NCBI GenBank assembly: GCA_948471525.1
Contig: CAOKSY010000006.1
Location: 35,828-99,827 of the forward strand
DNA length: 64,000 bases
Reading direction: 5' to 3'
DNA from: an uncultured Clostridia bacterium
GTDB lineage: Bacteria > Bacillota > Clostridia > Christensenellales > UBA3700
Shown here: in pieces, positions 8,934-19,800 of the stretch
Numbering within the stretch: the first letter of the stretch is position 1
Layout of the letters: the number at the start of each line of letters is the position of its first letter
Program-made: the position numbers and the translations under genes
The notes under the pieces: model-generated
Database searches by the model: none
The model's input: only the letters and a program-made list of their open reading frames with translations
Told to the model about the DNA's origin: nothing

Positions 8934-8963
8934 AAGCCCCGAGAAAATCGGGGCTTACTTTTT
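8934..8963 (+). terminator. Bidirectional terminator
   Basis: AAGCCCCGA/TCGGGGCTT 9-bp stem (8934-8942 with 8948-8956), loop GAAAA, T5 on the plus strand; read on the minus strand it is followed by AGATTTTTT, so it can also end spoIIR. Confidence 0.9.
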
Positions 8964-8995
8964 CATATTTAATCTTACTATCGAAATTACTCAAC

Positions 8996-9511
8996 CTATC
9001 TGTTAAAGACGTCTTTGAACCACGACTTGTACTCAAAGTTTTCGCTCTCTTCTCCCACAAAACAAAGAGGGGGAAATACCACGCACCACCAGTTGTCTCC
9101 CTTGCCGCTGCCCAATTCTATTATCAGCGCGTCGTATACTCCGCTCTCCAAAGTCAGATCGCCGTAAGTACGAACGGGAAATTCTTCTTTTCTGATGCTT
9201 ACTCTCGACGTATAACCGTAGCCGTTTTTGGAAAGCACGCCGTCTGCGACTTTGGTCATCGCGGCAATATTATCGCCGAGTATTTCCATCGCCTGCTTTT
9301 TGTCGGCAACTCCCTCGAGTTTCGGGCTCATATATTCGACAATACTCTCTTTTACTTTATATTTGACGCTTTGATCTACAGCGTCGTTGCTGTTCGCTCT
9401 TATATGTATCCTAAGGTATGTGTCTTCGGGACTTTGAGTCTGGGTTTTTGCGACCATTATCACCGCTCCCAATAGTATTACGCACAAAATTATTACTGCC
9501 GCGACCTTCAT
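8996..9511 (-). CDS. spoIIR: Stage II sporulation protein R (SpoIIR)
   Basis: 171 residues. N-terminal signal/anchor helix about 3-21, then the family signature: YLRIHIRANSNDAVDQSVKY near 32-51 and the C-terminal NWWCVVFPPLCFV block at 140-152. SpoIIR is made in the forespore, is exported to the intermembrane space and activates SpoIIGA, which processes pro-sigma-E in the mother cell. Start behind AGAGGTG. A forespore-type promoter lies at 9539-9567, consistent with the sigma-F dependence known for this gene. Confidence 0.95.
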   Translation of the reverse strand: MKVAAVIILCVILLGAVIMVAKTQTQSPEDTYLRIHIRANSNDAVDQSVKYKVKESIVEYMSPKLEGVADKKQAMEILGDNIAAMTKVADGVLSKNGYGYTSRVSIRKEEFPVRTYGDLTLESGVYDALIIELGSGKGDNWWCVVFPPLCFVGEESENFEYKSWFKDVFNR

Positions 9512-9538
9512 TGTTCACCTCTTCGATCAAGATATTTC

Positions 9539-9567
9539 GATTATTGCCAAAAATAACGTTTTGATAC
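9539..9567 (-). promoter_or_regulatory. Sigma-F-type promoter of spoIIR
   Basis: GTATC (9567-9563), 14-base spacer, GGCAATAATC (9548-9539). Compare GTATA-15-GGAAATAATC before sleB. Position relative to the ribosome site is right for a short leader. Confidence 0.5.
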
Positions 9568-9807
9568 ACGGTCAAATGGATTTCTCAGAAAAATCTTTCA
9601 CAGTTGTCAAATTATTATTTGCCGTAATCAAAATACCGGAGCGTATTTATCGTCACATCATAGCAAACCGACAGTTTCCATATTTTCGCGCGTATCGTAA
9701 CAGTTATGATATTTATTGCGCAGTTTGTGATCCAATCGCCTTTATTGTATGCCGGCTAATCGATCGCGCCGAGAGTATCCGCACCGAAAAGTAGTATTCG
9801 CGAACGA

Positions 9808-9835
9808 TTGACAAATCGCTTATTTTTAGTATAAA
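9808..9835 (+). promoter_or_regulatory. Sigma-A promoter of citrate synthase
   Basis: TTGACA (9808-9813), 16-base spacer, TATAAA (9830-9835), 44 bases before the start codon. Confidence 0.65.
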
Positions 9836-9879
9836 ATATTAATTAACATTAAATAGACGGGAATCAAGAGGATTTTTAA

Positions 9880-11250
9880 ATGGCATTAAAAGACGTAGAG
9901 ACAGGAAGATATATAAGCAATCTCAGCGAAAAGTGTCTCGCAAACAGCGTGATAGAACCTGAATTGTTTATACAGCACAAGGTAAATAAAGGATTGAGAG
10001 ACCAAAAAGGTAAAGGCGTGCTTACCGGACTTACCAACATAAGCGACGTCATCGCCAAAAAAGTGGTCAACGGCGAAGAAATACCCTGCGAGGGAAAACT
10101 CTATTATCGCGGTTACAACATCAACGATCTGTGCGCTGATTTTCTTTCCAACGACAGATACGGATTTGAAGAAGTTGTATATCTTTTGCTGTTCGGCGAA
10201 CTGCCTGATGACAAAGAACTCTCCAACTTCAAGACCGTGCTTGCCAAAAACAGAAAATCTCTCCCCAACTCTTTTGTAAGAGATATAATAATGAAAGCGC
10301 CGAGCAACGATATGATGAACTCGCTTGCGAGAAGCGTGCTGACGCTCTATTCCTATGACGATAAGGCAAACGACACTTCGATACGCAACGTACTCAATCA
10401 GTGTCTGCAACTCATTGCGCTTTTCCCTCTTCTTTCGGTATACGGATATCAAGCGTACGATTATTATATAAAGGAAAATCATTCTTTCTTCATTCACGAA
10501 CCGAAAGACGATCTTTCCACTGCAGAAAATATTCTGCATATGTTGAGAATCGACAGTAAATATACCAAGCTCGAAGCTAGAGTGCTCGACCTCGCGCTCG
10601 TTCTCCATGCGGAACACGGCGGCGGCAACAACTCTACTTTTACTGCGCGCGCGGTATCGTCTTCCGGCACTGATACTTATTCCGCGATCGCGGCTGCTAT
10701 AGGCTCGCTCAAAGGACCTAAGCACGGCGGAGCGAATATAAAGGTATCTCAGATGTTTGCGGACATAAAGAAAAACGTAGCTGACTGGAACGACGACGAA
10801 GAAATAGCCGCATATCTCAATAAGATCCTCAACAAAGAAGCCTTTGACAAGAGCGGTCTTATATACGGTATAGGTCACGCGGTATACTCGCTGTCCGATC
10901 CCAGAGCTCTCCTGCTCAAGAAATCTACAAAAAATCTCAGCGAAGAAAAAGGACTTGACAAAGATTTCAATCTCTATTCCAAAGTAGAGGAAATCGCGAT
11001 AAAACTCATCTCCGATCAGCGTCACATATATAAGGGCGTAAGCGCAAACATAGATTTCTACAGCGGATTTATATACGATATGCTAGGCTTGCCGCAGGAA
11101 CTCTATACCCCGATATTCGCTATATCGAGAATCGCCGGTTGGTCGGCCCACAGACTTGAGGAACTGATAAATTCTTCCAAGATAATGCGTCCTGCGTACA
11201 ACTGCGCTCAACCTGCGCTCGAATACATACCTATGTCTAAACGTAATTGA
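9880..11250 (+). CDS. Citrate synthase
   Basis: 456 residues, behind AAGAGGA. It condenses oxaloacetate and acetyl-CoA to citrate. Family hallmarks: LYYRGYNINDL near 75-85; VLHAEHGGGNNSTF with His246; GPKHGGAN with His282; GIGHAVYSLSDPRA with His333; and ANIDFYSG near 380 for the catalytic Asp. The N-terminal extension of about 40 residues marks the longer clostridial-type enzyme. It has its own promoter and terminator and no other TCA-cycle gene beside it, so it more likely supplies 2-oxoglutarate for glutamate synthesis than a full cycle (inference). A 2-methylcitrate synthase role cannot be excluded. Confidence 0.93.
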   Translation: MALKDVETGRYISNLSEKCLANSVIEPELFIQHKVNKGLRDQKGKGVLTGLTNISDVIAKKVVNGEEIPCEGKLYYRGYNINDLCADFLSNDRYGFEEVVYLLLFGELPDDKELSNFKTVLAKNRKSLPNSFVRDIIMKAPSNDMMNSLARSVLTLYSYDDKANDTSIRNVLNQCLQLIALFPLLSVYGYQAYDYYIKENHSFFIHEPKDDLSTAENILHMLRIDSKYTKLEARVLDLALVLHAEHGGGNNSTFTARAVSSSGTDTYSAIAAAIGSLKGPKHGGANIKVSQMFADIKKNVADWNDDEEIAAYLNKILNKEAFDKSGLIYGIGHAVYSLSDPRALLLKKSTKNLSEEKGLDKDFNLYSKVEEIAIKLISDQRHIYKGVSANIDFYSGFIYDMLGLPQELYTPIFAISRIAGWSAHRLEELINSSKIMRPAYNCAQPALEYIPMSKRN

Positions 11251-11265
11251 TAGATATACTCAACT

Positions 11266-11300
11266 AAATGCCTGCGACAAAATCGCAGGCATTTTCTTTT
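11266..11300 (+). terminator. Terminator of citrate synthase
   Basis: Perfect 10-bp stem ATGCCTGCGA/TCGCAGGCAT (11268-11277 with 11283-11292), five-base loop, then TTTTCTTTT. Confidence 0.92.
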
Positions 11301-11312
11301 ACTCAATAAGTA

Positions 11313-11334
11313 AGGCGACCGCTTACGGTCGCCT
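11313..11334 (-). terminator. Hairpin at the end of the nfeD-floA operon
   Basis: AGGCGACCG/CGGTCGCCT 9-bp stem (11313-11321 with 11326-11334), tetraloop. The minus-strand T tract is poor, but it lies directly after the last gene's stop. Confidence 0.55.
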
Positions 11335-11341
11335 ATTTGAC

Positions 11342-11899
11342 TTAACGTCTGACGTTGTTACGTCTGAATGCGGGGTTGTTGATCACTTCGCCGTACACGA
11401 TCGCTTTTTGCAGATCTGTGAGTTCCTTAGTCTGCACGTCGTTTGAATCGAGTTTTACAAAACGCACGTCATAATGATCTTCGCATCCTTCGGTAGATTT
11501 TCCGCCGATGCTGTTCATCACGGGAACGTACTCTACTCTATAACGGTCTTTGGATTCGTGAGGCACCGCGCAGTGCGACTGATGATGACCTCCCGCCTGC
11601 GTAGCGCGAACCGTCCTCGAGTCGTCGGGTCTTTGACCCGACGACCTATTTGCACCGTAATCCCGCGCTCTGTTCGCAAAGTCTTCCGAGCGCTGAGTAT
11701 TCCTGTCTGCAAGCTGCCTGGGCGACTGCTGTCTGTCTGAGGCAGAATTTTCCGACTGTTTTAACTCGTTCATCTTCTCGTCAAACTTTTTGACCGCTTG
11801 AGCAGATTCTTCTTTCTTTTTCTGTTGTTTGACTTCTTTCATTACCGACGCTATTATAGCGATCGCCACTATCGGAATGAAGACTAATGCAAATCCCAT
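11342..11899 (-). CDS. Unknown single-pass membrane protein of the floA operon
   Basis: 185 residues. One N-terminal helix (about 2-19, MGFALVFIPIVAIAIIASVM) followed by a highly charged, Lys/Glu- then Arg/Ser/Gln-rich low-complexity stretch, and a more ordered C-terminal part containing YRVEYVPVMNSIGG and LTDLQKAIVYGEVINNPAFRR. The tail fits a short helical element, LQKAIVYGEVINNP, of a kind common in small membrane-anchored Bacillota proteins. Its ATG overlaps the floA stop by one base (TAATG), so it is translationally coupled to floA and may work at FloA membrane domains. No family recognised. Confidence 0.75.
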   Translation of the reverse strand: MGFALVFIPIVAIAIIASVMKEVKQQKKKEESAQAVKKFDEKMNELKQSENSASDRQQSPRQLADRNTQRSEDFANRARDYGANRSSGQRPDDSRTVRATQAGGHHQSHCAVPHESKDRYRVEYVPVMNSIGGKSTEGCEDHYDVRFVKLDSNDVQTKELTDLQKAIVYGEVINNPAFRRNNVRR

Positions 11900-12936
11900 T
11901 ATTTCTTATCCTTCTTCTTCGACGAAGACTCTATTGTCTGCGACGGCTGTTCAACATTTCCTATAGCGTTACGCATATTGGTATCTGCCATCATATTCTG
12001 CATATTGTAATAGTCCATTACGCCGAGTTTGCCGCTTTTGAGCGCTTCCGCCATAGCCTTGGGGACTTGAGATTCCGCTTCGATAACCAATGCCTTCATC
12101 TCCTGCGTCTTCGCTTTCATTTCCTGTTCGAGAGCGACTGCCATCGCGCGTCTTTCTTCCGCTTTCGCTTCCGCTATGCGCTTATCCGCTTCCGCCTGAT
12201 CCATCTGAAGTTGAGCGCCTATATTTCTTCCTACGTCGATATCCGCGATATCTATGGACAGAATTTCATAAGCCGTGCCGCTGTCAAGACCTTTGTTGAG
12301 GACGGTCTTGGAGATAGCGTCTGGATTTTCAAGAACGTCTTTATGCGTTTCTGCAGAACCTACCGTAGTGACGATACCTTCGCCGATACGCGCAATTATC
12401 GTATCCTCGCCTGCGCCGCCGATAAGACGGGTGATGTTGGCTCTTACGGTCACTCTTGCCTTAACTCTCAATTCGATACCGTTTTTGGCGATAGCCGAAA
12501 TTGCCGGAGTCTCGATAACTTTGGGATTGACGGACACTTTTACCGCATTGAGAACGTCTCTGCCCGCGAGGTCGATAGCTCTTGCTGTCTCAGCCGTCAA
12601 TTCCATATTTGCCGAGTGAGCGGAAATAAGAGCGTTGACAACTTTAATAACGTCACCTCTTGCAAGCACGTGACTTTCGAGCTCGTCTATCGAGATATCA
12701 AGTCCCGCTTTTTTTGCGGAAATGTAAGCGTCCACGAGAGGAATAACTTTGATGCCTCTCCACTTCATTCCTATGAGTCTCGCCATAGAGATCTTGACGC
12801 CCGATACCAAGGCACGGAACCAGATCCTGATAGGCAAAAGACCGAAGAGTAAAGCTATTAATAAAAGCAATACTACTGCGACCACCACGATTGCTATAAT
12901 ACCGCCGGTAGTTATAGCCAATGCTGATAAGATCAT
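11899..12936 (-). CDS. floA: Flotillin-like protein FloA
   Basis: 345 residues from the ATG at 12936, chosen for its AAAAGGAGAAA ribosome site over an in-frame start 17 codons upstream. An N-terminal membrane hairpin (about 5-32) is followed by the UPF0365/FloA core: PIRIWFRALVSGVKIS, GLDISIDELESHVLARGDV, NITRLIGGAGEDTIIARIGEG, then an Ala/Glu-rich coiled coil (QAEADKRIAEAKAEERRAMA) and a Lys-rich tail. FloA scaffolds fluid membrane microdomains. The upstream gene is an NfeD-type partner, the standard pairing for this family. Confidence 0.95.
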   Translation of the reverse strand: MILSALAITTGGIIAIVVVAVVLLLLIALLFGLLPIRIWFRALVSGVKISMARLIGMKWRGIKVIPLVDAYISAKKAGLDISIDELESHVLARGDVIKVVNALISAHSANMELTAETARAIDLAGRDVLNAVKVSVNPKVIETPAISAIAKNGIELRVKARVTVRANITRLIGGAGEDTIIARIGEGIVTTVGSAETHKDVLENPDAISKTVLNKGLDSGTAYEILSIDIADIDVGRNIGAQLQMDQAEADKRIAEAKAEERRAMAVALEQEMKAKTQEMKALVIEAESQVPKAMAEALKSGKLGVMDYYNMQNMMADTNMRNAIGNVEQPSQTIESSSKKKDKK

Positions 12937-13015
12937 TTCTTTTCTCCTTTTAAAAATTGATTTTTGATTTATCGCGCCGCCGCGCATATTACGCGGCAGC
13001 GGTCTTTACTATTTG

Positions 13016-13570
13016 TTACGCTACTTCGCGAACGATGATCTTCACGCCCTCTACAGAAACGACTTCGATATTTCTGCCGCTCTCGATGAGCGCCGACTGA
13101 GCAACCACACTGTATATCTTGCCTTCTATCGTCGCGTTGCCACCCGGACGCAAAACGCTGCTTGCGACACCGCTCTTTCCGACAAGATCGCTATAGTCTT
13201 CCGTACCTTTGGTGATACCCGTCGGAACGGCTGTGGACGACTGAACCAACGACGTGCGAGACAGTCTTCCCTTGCGCATAGAATGTACCATTATGATCAA
13301 TGCTACGCCCACTACGACGGTGACCGACAGCAACATCACGAAAAACTGTATTATAGGATTTCCGCTCTTGCTGGTATAAAGTCTCACCGCTATACCCAAA
13401 ATAACGAGTATTGCTCCGCATATTCCGAAGAAACCGAAGCCGGGTTGAAATATCTCCACAATAATAAATACCGTGCCGAGTATCAGCAATATGGCAGGAA
13501 TTATACCTATCTCTCCGAACGCTATACGCAATTCTTCCCAAAATGTAAGTCCGTTACTTGCCAATAACAT
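13016..13570 (-). CDS. NfeD-like membrane protein
   Basis: 184 residues from the ATG at 13570, which has an ideal AAGGAGG site. Helices at about 20-37, 40-60 and 75-97 are followed by a soluble C-terminal OB-fold domain (about 125-184: LVGKSGVASSVLRPGGNATIEGK, then SGRNIEVVSVEGVKIIV). This is the short NfeD form without the ClpP-like protease domain. NfeD proteins pair with flotillin/stomatin proteins; floA follows 79 bases downstream. A sigma-A promoter lies at 13592-13620. Confidence 0.9.
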   Translation of the reverse strand: MLLASNGLTFWEELRIAFGEIGIIPAILLILGTVFIIVEIFQPGFGFFGICGAILVILGIAVRLYTSKSGNPIIQFFVMLLSVTVVVGVALIIMVHSMRKGRLSRTSLVQSSTAVPTGITKGTEDYSDLVGKSGVASSVLRPGGNATIEGKIYSVVAQSALIESGRNIEVVSVEGVKIIVREVA

Positions 13571-13591
13571 TTTCGTCACCTCCTTGATACT

Positions 13592-13620
13592 ATTATATCT
13601 CAACAGCCGAGATAAATCAA
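13592..13620 (-). promoter_or_regulatory. Sigma-A promoter of nfeD-floA
   Basis: TTGATT (13620-13615), 17-base spacer, TATAAT (13597-13592), about 20 bases before the start codon. Confidence 0.75.
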
Positions 13621-13735
13621 CTGCCTATTTCGTCCGATTATACGCAAATGCTGTAATTTTTACAAAATTGCACATTTGTTATATATATCAATATAATACG
13701 TACCTGCATATTTATTTCATCAATACCGATATATG

Positions 13736-13768
13736 CAAAAGATCCCGCCGCAAAAAGCAACGGGATCT
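13736..13768 (-). terminator. Terminator of the first giant gene
   Basis: AGATCCCG/CGGGATCT stem (13768-13761 with 13747-13740), extended inward by wobble pairs, then TTTTGCAT on the minus strand. Confidence 0.8.
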
Positions 13769-13834
13769 GTCGAATTTTGATTTCATCCGTCGAAATGACT
13801 TGATTCCCGTCGGATATTGTCGGAGCGCGTCGGT

Positions 13835-16800
13835 TTACGCCGATTGCTTTCCGCCTTTCTTTTTCTTGACTACGATCACTGCAACGACCGCAGCTGCCGC
13901 AAGGATAACGACCGGTATGATTATTCCGAGTACCAAACCTACGTTGGATCCCGACTTAACTTCTACCTCGAATACCTTGCTGATACCGTCGTAGTTCTGG
14001 TTGCCGTCTACGGTCACCACCACGTAATACTTGCCCTTGGGCGCGTCGGCGAGGTTTTCGGTATATTCCTGCGTGAGCGCCGCGTCGGTGTAATACTTGA
14101 CGGTAGCGTTGCCGTACTTGGACGATACGGAAGCAAAGTCAGCCAATGCAGGCAAACCTCCGTCCAAATCGGGCAATACTATTTCGCCGATAAAGCTGTT
14201 GGCAGCCTTTGTGATATTGAACGAAACGGAAGTATTGGACGCCGTCGGACTGAGCGTATAGTTGGGGTTCTTGACCGTAAACGCTCTTGCGGTATAGCTT
14301 CCGACGTTGATAGCAACGCCCTCGTCTATTATTACATCAAATTCTACTACGTCTCCGTTGATTGCGCCTACGCCGCTTGCTATAGGAGCCTGCGACTGCG
14401 GCGTATTGTTGAGTTCTTTATACTCAAGCGTCGTGTTGGACCATACGATAGCTGTGATCACCTTGGGACTGATCGCAAATTCGCAAGTTGCGCCTTCCTC
14501 GGGAAGTCTGTAATTCTTGTTGAGTAATTCTACTACCGTAGCGATATGCGTACCTGCATTTGCATTTGCTCCGCCTACTACTACTTCGCATACGTCGGAA
14601 CCGAAGAGCGATGCCTGATCGACGTGAGCCGTCGGGCACTGCGGATTGCCGTTATAGGCAAACGACGCTACATCCCATACGATATTGACTTCCGCAGGAA
14701 GAATAGTGAATTCCTGAGTGGAGACAGCCTTATAGTTGCTGTTGGTAAGCGAAGTGATGCTTGCAGTATGCGTGCCCGCGCTGAACTGCGGAGCGCTTAC
14801 GGTAACGTCGCACTCGTCGCCGAAGAGCAATCCGCCTACCGTCGCTGTAAGTCCGTGCGCCTCGCCGTCGTATACGAACGTCGTCTGCGAAGACCAAGTG
14901 ATCTCTACTTCTCTGGGAAGAATCTCGTAGGTTACCGTTCTGCTCTCTTCGGATACTTTATAGTTGGGGTTGTTGGAAAGCACTACTATAGTTACTTCGT
15001 ACTTACCCACGTCCTTCTGCGAATGGTTGATATATGTGGGCGCTTCGATCCTGTCGTTGCCTACCAAGCCTTCGAATCCCGCTACTTTAAGCAACTGATA
15101 GTCGCCGTTGTAGACTACGCTTGCCGTACCCCAATCCGCTGTTATCGTCTTGGGTACTATATGGTACGGAGTAGGATCCTGAGCGGAAGAATCGTCGAGC
15201 GCAATTTCGATATAGGAGTTTTCGTATTCCAATACGAGAGCGTATCTGCCTGCGTCTACGGCGTTTTCTCTTATCGAGAATTTGACGATATCCTTTAGGT
15301 CTACCGCGAGAGTTCCGCTCTTGACGGAAATATTCATTCTTTCATAGATCTCATCGGACGTGAGCGCTGTCTGTCCGTATTCTACTTCGACGGGATCCGC
15401 GCTGTAGACTACTCTGGCCTTGTTGACTACAAGCGTAAATCTGCCGTATTTGGTATTGTGGTTGGCGATAGTTATCTCATAATATATGATTGCTCCTTCC
15501 GCGCCGGTAACGCCTTCTATACCGGGAAGAGTATCGGTGTATTCGCCGTCTGCTCTATCGGAGTATTTGACTGTAGCCGTATTCCACTTGGATCCCATAT
15601 CTCCGGCGAGAGTTATTCTCTCTTCTACGTTTTCCGCAATGTAAGACTTGAGATCGACCGTCTGAACGGATCCGTCGTAAGTAACGGTATTGCGCTGTAC
15701 GTTGACGGTGATGTCTGCCGGTACAACGTGGAGATATGCCTCGCTGAACTCGATGTCGTAGTCCAAATTGGTCCACTCAGCCGCAATCCTGTAATCTTTT
15801 ACCGGAACGTATCCGGAAGTCGGCAAGCCCTGCAGAGAAAGCGTTATGCCGGGATTGGAAAGGTCTACGCCTTCCGCTTGCCAAGCCGCGTTGGACTTAT
15901 CCCATACTGGCTCACCTACAAATCCGTACGTCACCTGCTGAGTATTGAAGATAGTCACGTTTACCTTGAGCGGAACGATCTTATAGTCGATACTGATATT
16001 GGATTCAAGCTGATAGTTCGCCGTAGTTTCGCCGCTCTGCAATACTGCCTCCGCGGTATATTTTTCTATGCCTGCGCTGAGATTAGTGTGCACGTGTTCG
16101 ATACCCAATGCGCCGAGTTTTATCCAATCCTCTACCTGTTGCGAACCGTCCCATTTCGTGCCCTGTATGTAAGCGTTGATCGTAAGCGGTCTTCCGGTAT
16201 AGGTAAATTCGTATCCGTCGCCGATTGCCTGACCGGTGATATGATCTCCGTCAAACCACTGAACGCTGATCTTCTGCGGAGTGATGACAAACGCGCTTGC
16301 GTTACATCTTGCTCCGTCTACGACCGCATACTCTACTATGTAGTTGCGACGTTCGTCCTCTTCGTTGCCGTCGAGTTTTGCAAACTTGTGATATACGCGG
16401 TAATTGCCTACGCTGTTGGCAAAGTTATTTGCCTCTGTGGGATCGCCGCCGTCGGCGCCCTGCTCTCCGCCTGCTACTACGTAGAAGATGAAAGAGTCTC
16501 CGATATTGGCTATGGTCACGGGCTTGCCGCCTGCGGTGACCGTATACGTCACGCCCGTGCCGCGTTTGATATGATCGGATATATCTTTCTCGGTCCTGTC
16601 GCCGATAGGTCTGCCGTATTCCTTGGTCGCCTTGCCCGGCATATTTATTGTTACGTTTACGGCTCTAATCTCAAACGTGAGGTTTGTTCTGATCCTTGCC
16701 TTGTGGTTGGGAGCATTTACTCTTACCGCAAACTCGTACAAGCCTGCGTTTCTAAACTTAAAGTCTGCTCCGCTCACCCATCCGGTTTCGTCTTCGATAT

Positions 16801-19800
16801 CGGAACTTACGTTGATGAGTTTGTACTCTACCGTTCTGTTATCGAAAGCATACTTTTGCTCCGCTTCGCCGCCTCTGAACTGATAAACGAGCGCCGATCC
16901 GTCCGCCAAAGGCGAATGTTGATTTCCGTCGAAGTATACGGACGGGAAAGTTATAGACGAGATCGTAAACTCTGCGGGAGTTACTGTCAGCGTTCCTTCT
17001 TCCGCGTTGCCGCTCTCGTTGACGAAAGTCACGTTGTAGTTTGAATTCAATACCGTGCCTACGATAGCGTAAGTGTCGGCTTCGATATAGTTGAAACCGC
17101 TCTGCGGAAGTCCTTCCGCGCTGAGACTAAACACCTTGGACGCGCTGTCGGCTCTGTAAAGTCCGTCGCCGCCGATAGTATATGACGCCGTCGAATTGAG
17201 GTAGGAGACTATATTGTTTGCTCCCGTGCCGGTAACCGCCTGTCTTCTTGCGTCTGCAGAACCGTACTCAAGCGTTCTGTCCTTGATAGTTACGGTAATC
17301 TGTCTCTGAGATATAACGAAATCGCATTGCAGATCGCTCTCCTGAACGGTGTACGGATCTCCTCCGTCTATGCTGTATATTACGTCTCCGACGTTGGCTA
17401 CTCTATAGTTTTGATGCGTTACTCCTGTGAGTACTGCTCTGTATTTGCCCACGTCGTGTATGTGATTACCCAACTTGCCGCCGTTCTCGAGAATATCGTA
17501 TCTTATAGTTGCTCTAATGTCGTCGTCGCCTATGATATTGCTTACAGTATAGTTTGTATGGCTCTCGCTTTGATCGCCGTGATTGCCGTAAACTTCGTCA
17601 AGACCGTGCCATTGTATCCATACGGGTCTCGAAATTACTTCGTAAACGTCGATATTGGACGTTTTGCCCGAACCTATAACGTCGCCGACAAAACGGAAGT
17701 GGAGATCGTCGTTGCCGCTAGGCACGCCTGCCTTGAGTTGCATAAATACCGAATAGAAAGCTACTCTTTCGTTGGTATCGAGCGCGCCGGTTGTGCTGCC
17801 GTCTCCTACGAACAGCGTTATATAGTCTTTCTGAAGTTTTTCCCAAGCAGCCTGATCGTCAAGTTCGTCATTGCCGGTATCGTTCATCATTCCGTTTACG
17901 GAAACAAGGTTTTCGCCGAGTTTTTCAAACAGTTCGTCGGAAGTGAGAACTCTGTCGCCGTAATTTACTTGAATAGCGCTGCCGAGTTTTATGTCTACCC
18001 AGTTGGTAAGATAATTGATATTTACCTTTGTCTCAAAAGGCTCGTAGTTGCTGTTTGCCAAACTTACCCAGACGTACCATCTGCCGGCATTTGGAGCGTG
18101 AACTTCCGTCTGCGACATATCCAAGTCCGTCGGTCTGGTATCAGTCTCCTCGTCCTTATTGATGATGACCGACATCTGAACGTTGATGTCATCGGCTTTG
18201 GTGCCGCCTACGAATTTGAGGATACTCTTCAGATCGTTGGCGATATTTATGCCGTCGGGTTCGTTTTTCTCGGGATCGGCGTCAAAGTTGAATTCTCTGC
18301 GCGTAAGTCCGAGTTCTGTAGACTTCTCGATCATAAACGTAGCTACGTTGCCGTGATCGGAAGAAAGTATATACTCGTATTTGCCGCCCCCCAAAGGTTT
18401 AGCTCTGTATACCGTGATATCGTAATTGCGGACTATCTCTCCGTCAGCCGATACCCCGTCTTTAAAGCCGAGTACGATAGGATAACCGCCCTCTCTGTAA
18501 TTCTGATACACACCGTCCTTGCCGGTCTGCGCTGTGGAAGTGAGCGTCCAGTTCATATAATGGTCGAGGATAAACTTATTGTCGGCGTTGTCGGTATGGT
18601 ACTTCCAGTTTGCACCCGCCGCGCCGGCAGCAACAAGCTGTCCCATAGCAACGGTGCTTGCAAGACCATATTCTTTGCTTATATCGAATACGTCTATTAT
18701 GACCTCTCTCTTCTTGATATGGAATACGTCGGACGCATTGAAGAGTCTGTAATTTTCTACATTGTCGGGATTTATCAACGACGTCTCTGCCGTCGGATAA
18801 CCGCCCTCTTTATAGACATAGCCGCCCATATCCTGCTCTGCAAGCACGATAGTATCGTCGTAAACTACGTTCTCTACCCAATCGTCGCCGACCTTGACGT
18901 CGGAAGTATCGACAAACTGACCGTCGACTATCTTGACGTATTTTCTTACGTGAGGATAGATCTTGGGAAGCGTGCCGTCATAGAGCCACGTCTTTCCGTC
19001 TTCAAGCCATCCGTCGCTTGTCTGCTGTCTCCAATCTACGTACACCGTCTTGGGAGATACGCTATAAGCTTCGACGTTGGAATCATTTGTATAATCGATA
19101 TTATAGTTGTAGAGATATTCTCCGCTCATCGCTTTGTGATTGAGAGAATATGCGCCTACTCCAAGTTGATTTGCGTCGGTAACTTCGTTGCCGGAATGAG
19201 AAAGGAAAAATGCGATACGTCCGTCGATAGAGAACTTGTATCCGTCCTTGTCTATACTCGTGCTGTACGTGATACCGAACTTTTCTTCCATCTCGCCCGC
19301 CGTCGGAAGTTTGTCTCCGTAGGTTGCGCCGTACTTATTTACGTTGATAGTAACGTCTAGTTTGTTGATGATAGCCTGGAAGTTGCCTGCTTTCTCTACG
19401 TGGTTGGGAGCGGAAATTTTATAGTAGACCGTTCTGTTTTCGTTGGCGTTATTATAATCGCGCCAGGTTCTTAGAACCTCGGTATAATTTCCGTTGAGAG
19501 TAGACGAGTACGTGATAGTGATGTCGTCTCTGTTTTTAGCCTCGTAGCCGCGCATTTCTATGACGCCCTGCACGTTGGGAAGCGCAAATCCCTGCTCTTC
19601 GCCGTTAAACGTAAGCTGCACGTCTTCTCTAGTCGAACGGATAGTAGCGGGATTTACCGTAAACGTTCCGTCGGTAGCGGTAATGCTATAGCTGTTGACC
19701 ACGTAATCCAATACTCTTGAACTGTCAACCTTTGCCGGCTTCACTTTCAGCGCGCCGGTATAGGTGCCGACTACGTAGTAATGATCGTCGGGATCTGCGG

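Larger units (their letters stand above)
9512..9879. other. Divergent intergenic region (368 bp)
   Basis: It contains the forespore-type promoter of spoIIR near its left end and the sigma-A promoter of citrate synthase near its right end. The middle (about 9570-9800) shows no supported gene or structure. Confidence 0.6.

Noticed and set aside
9561..9794. 77-codon plus-strand frame between spoIIR and citrate synthase
   Set aside because: It starts with TTG, lacks a ribosome site, and overlaps the spoIIR promoter.
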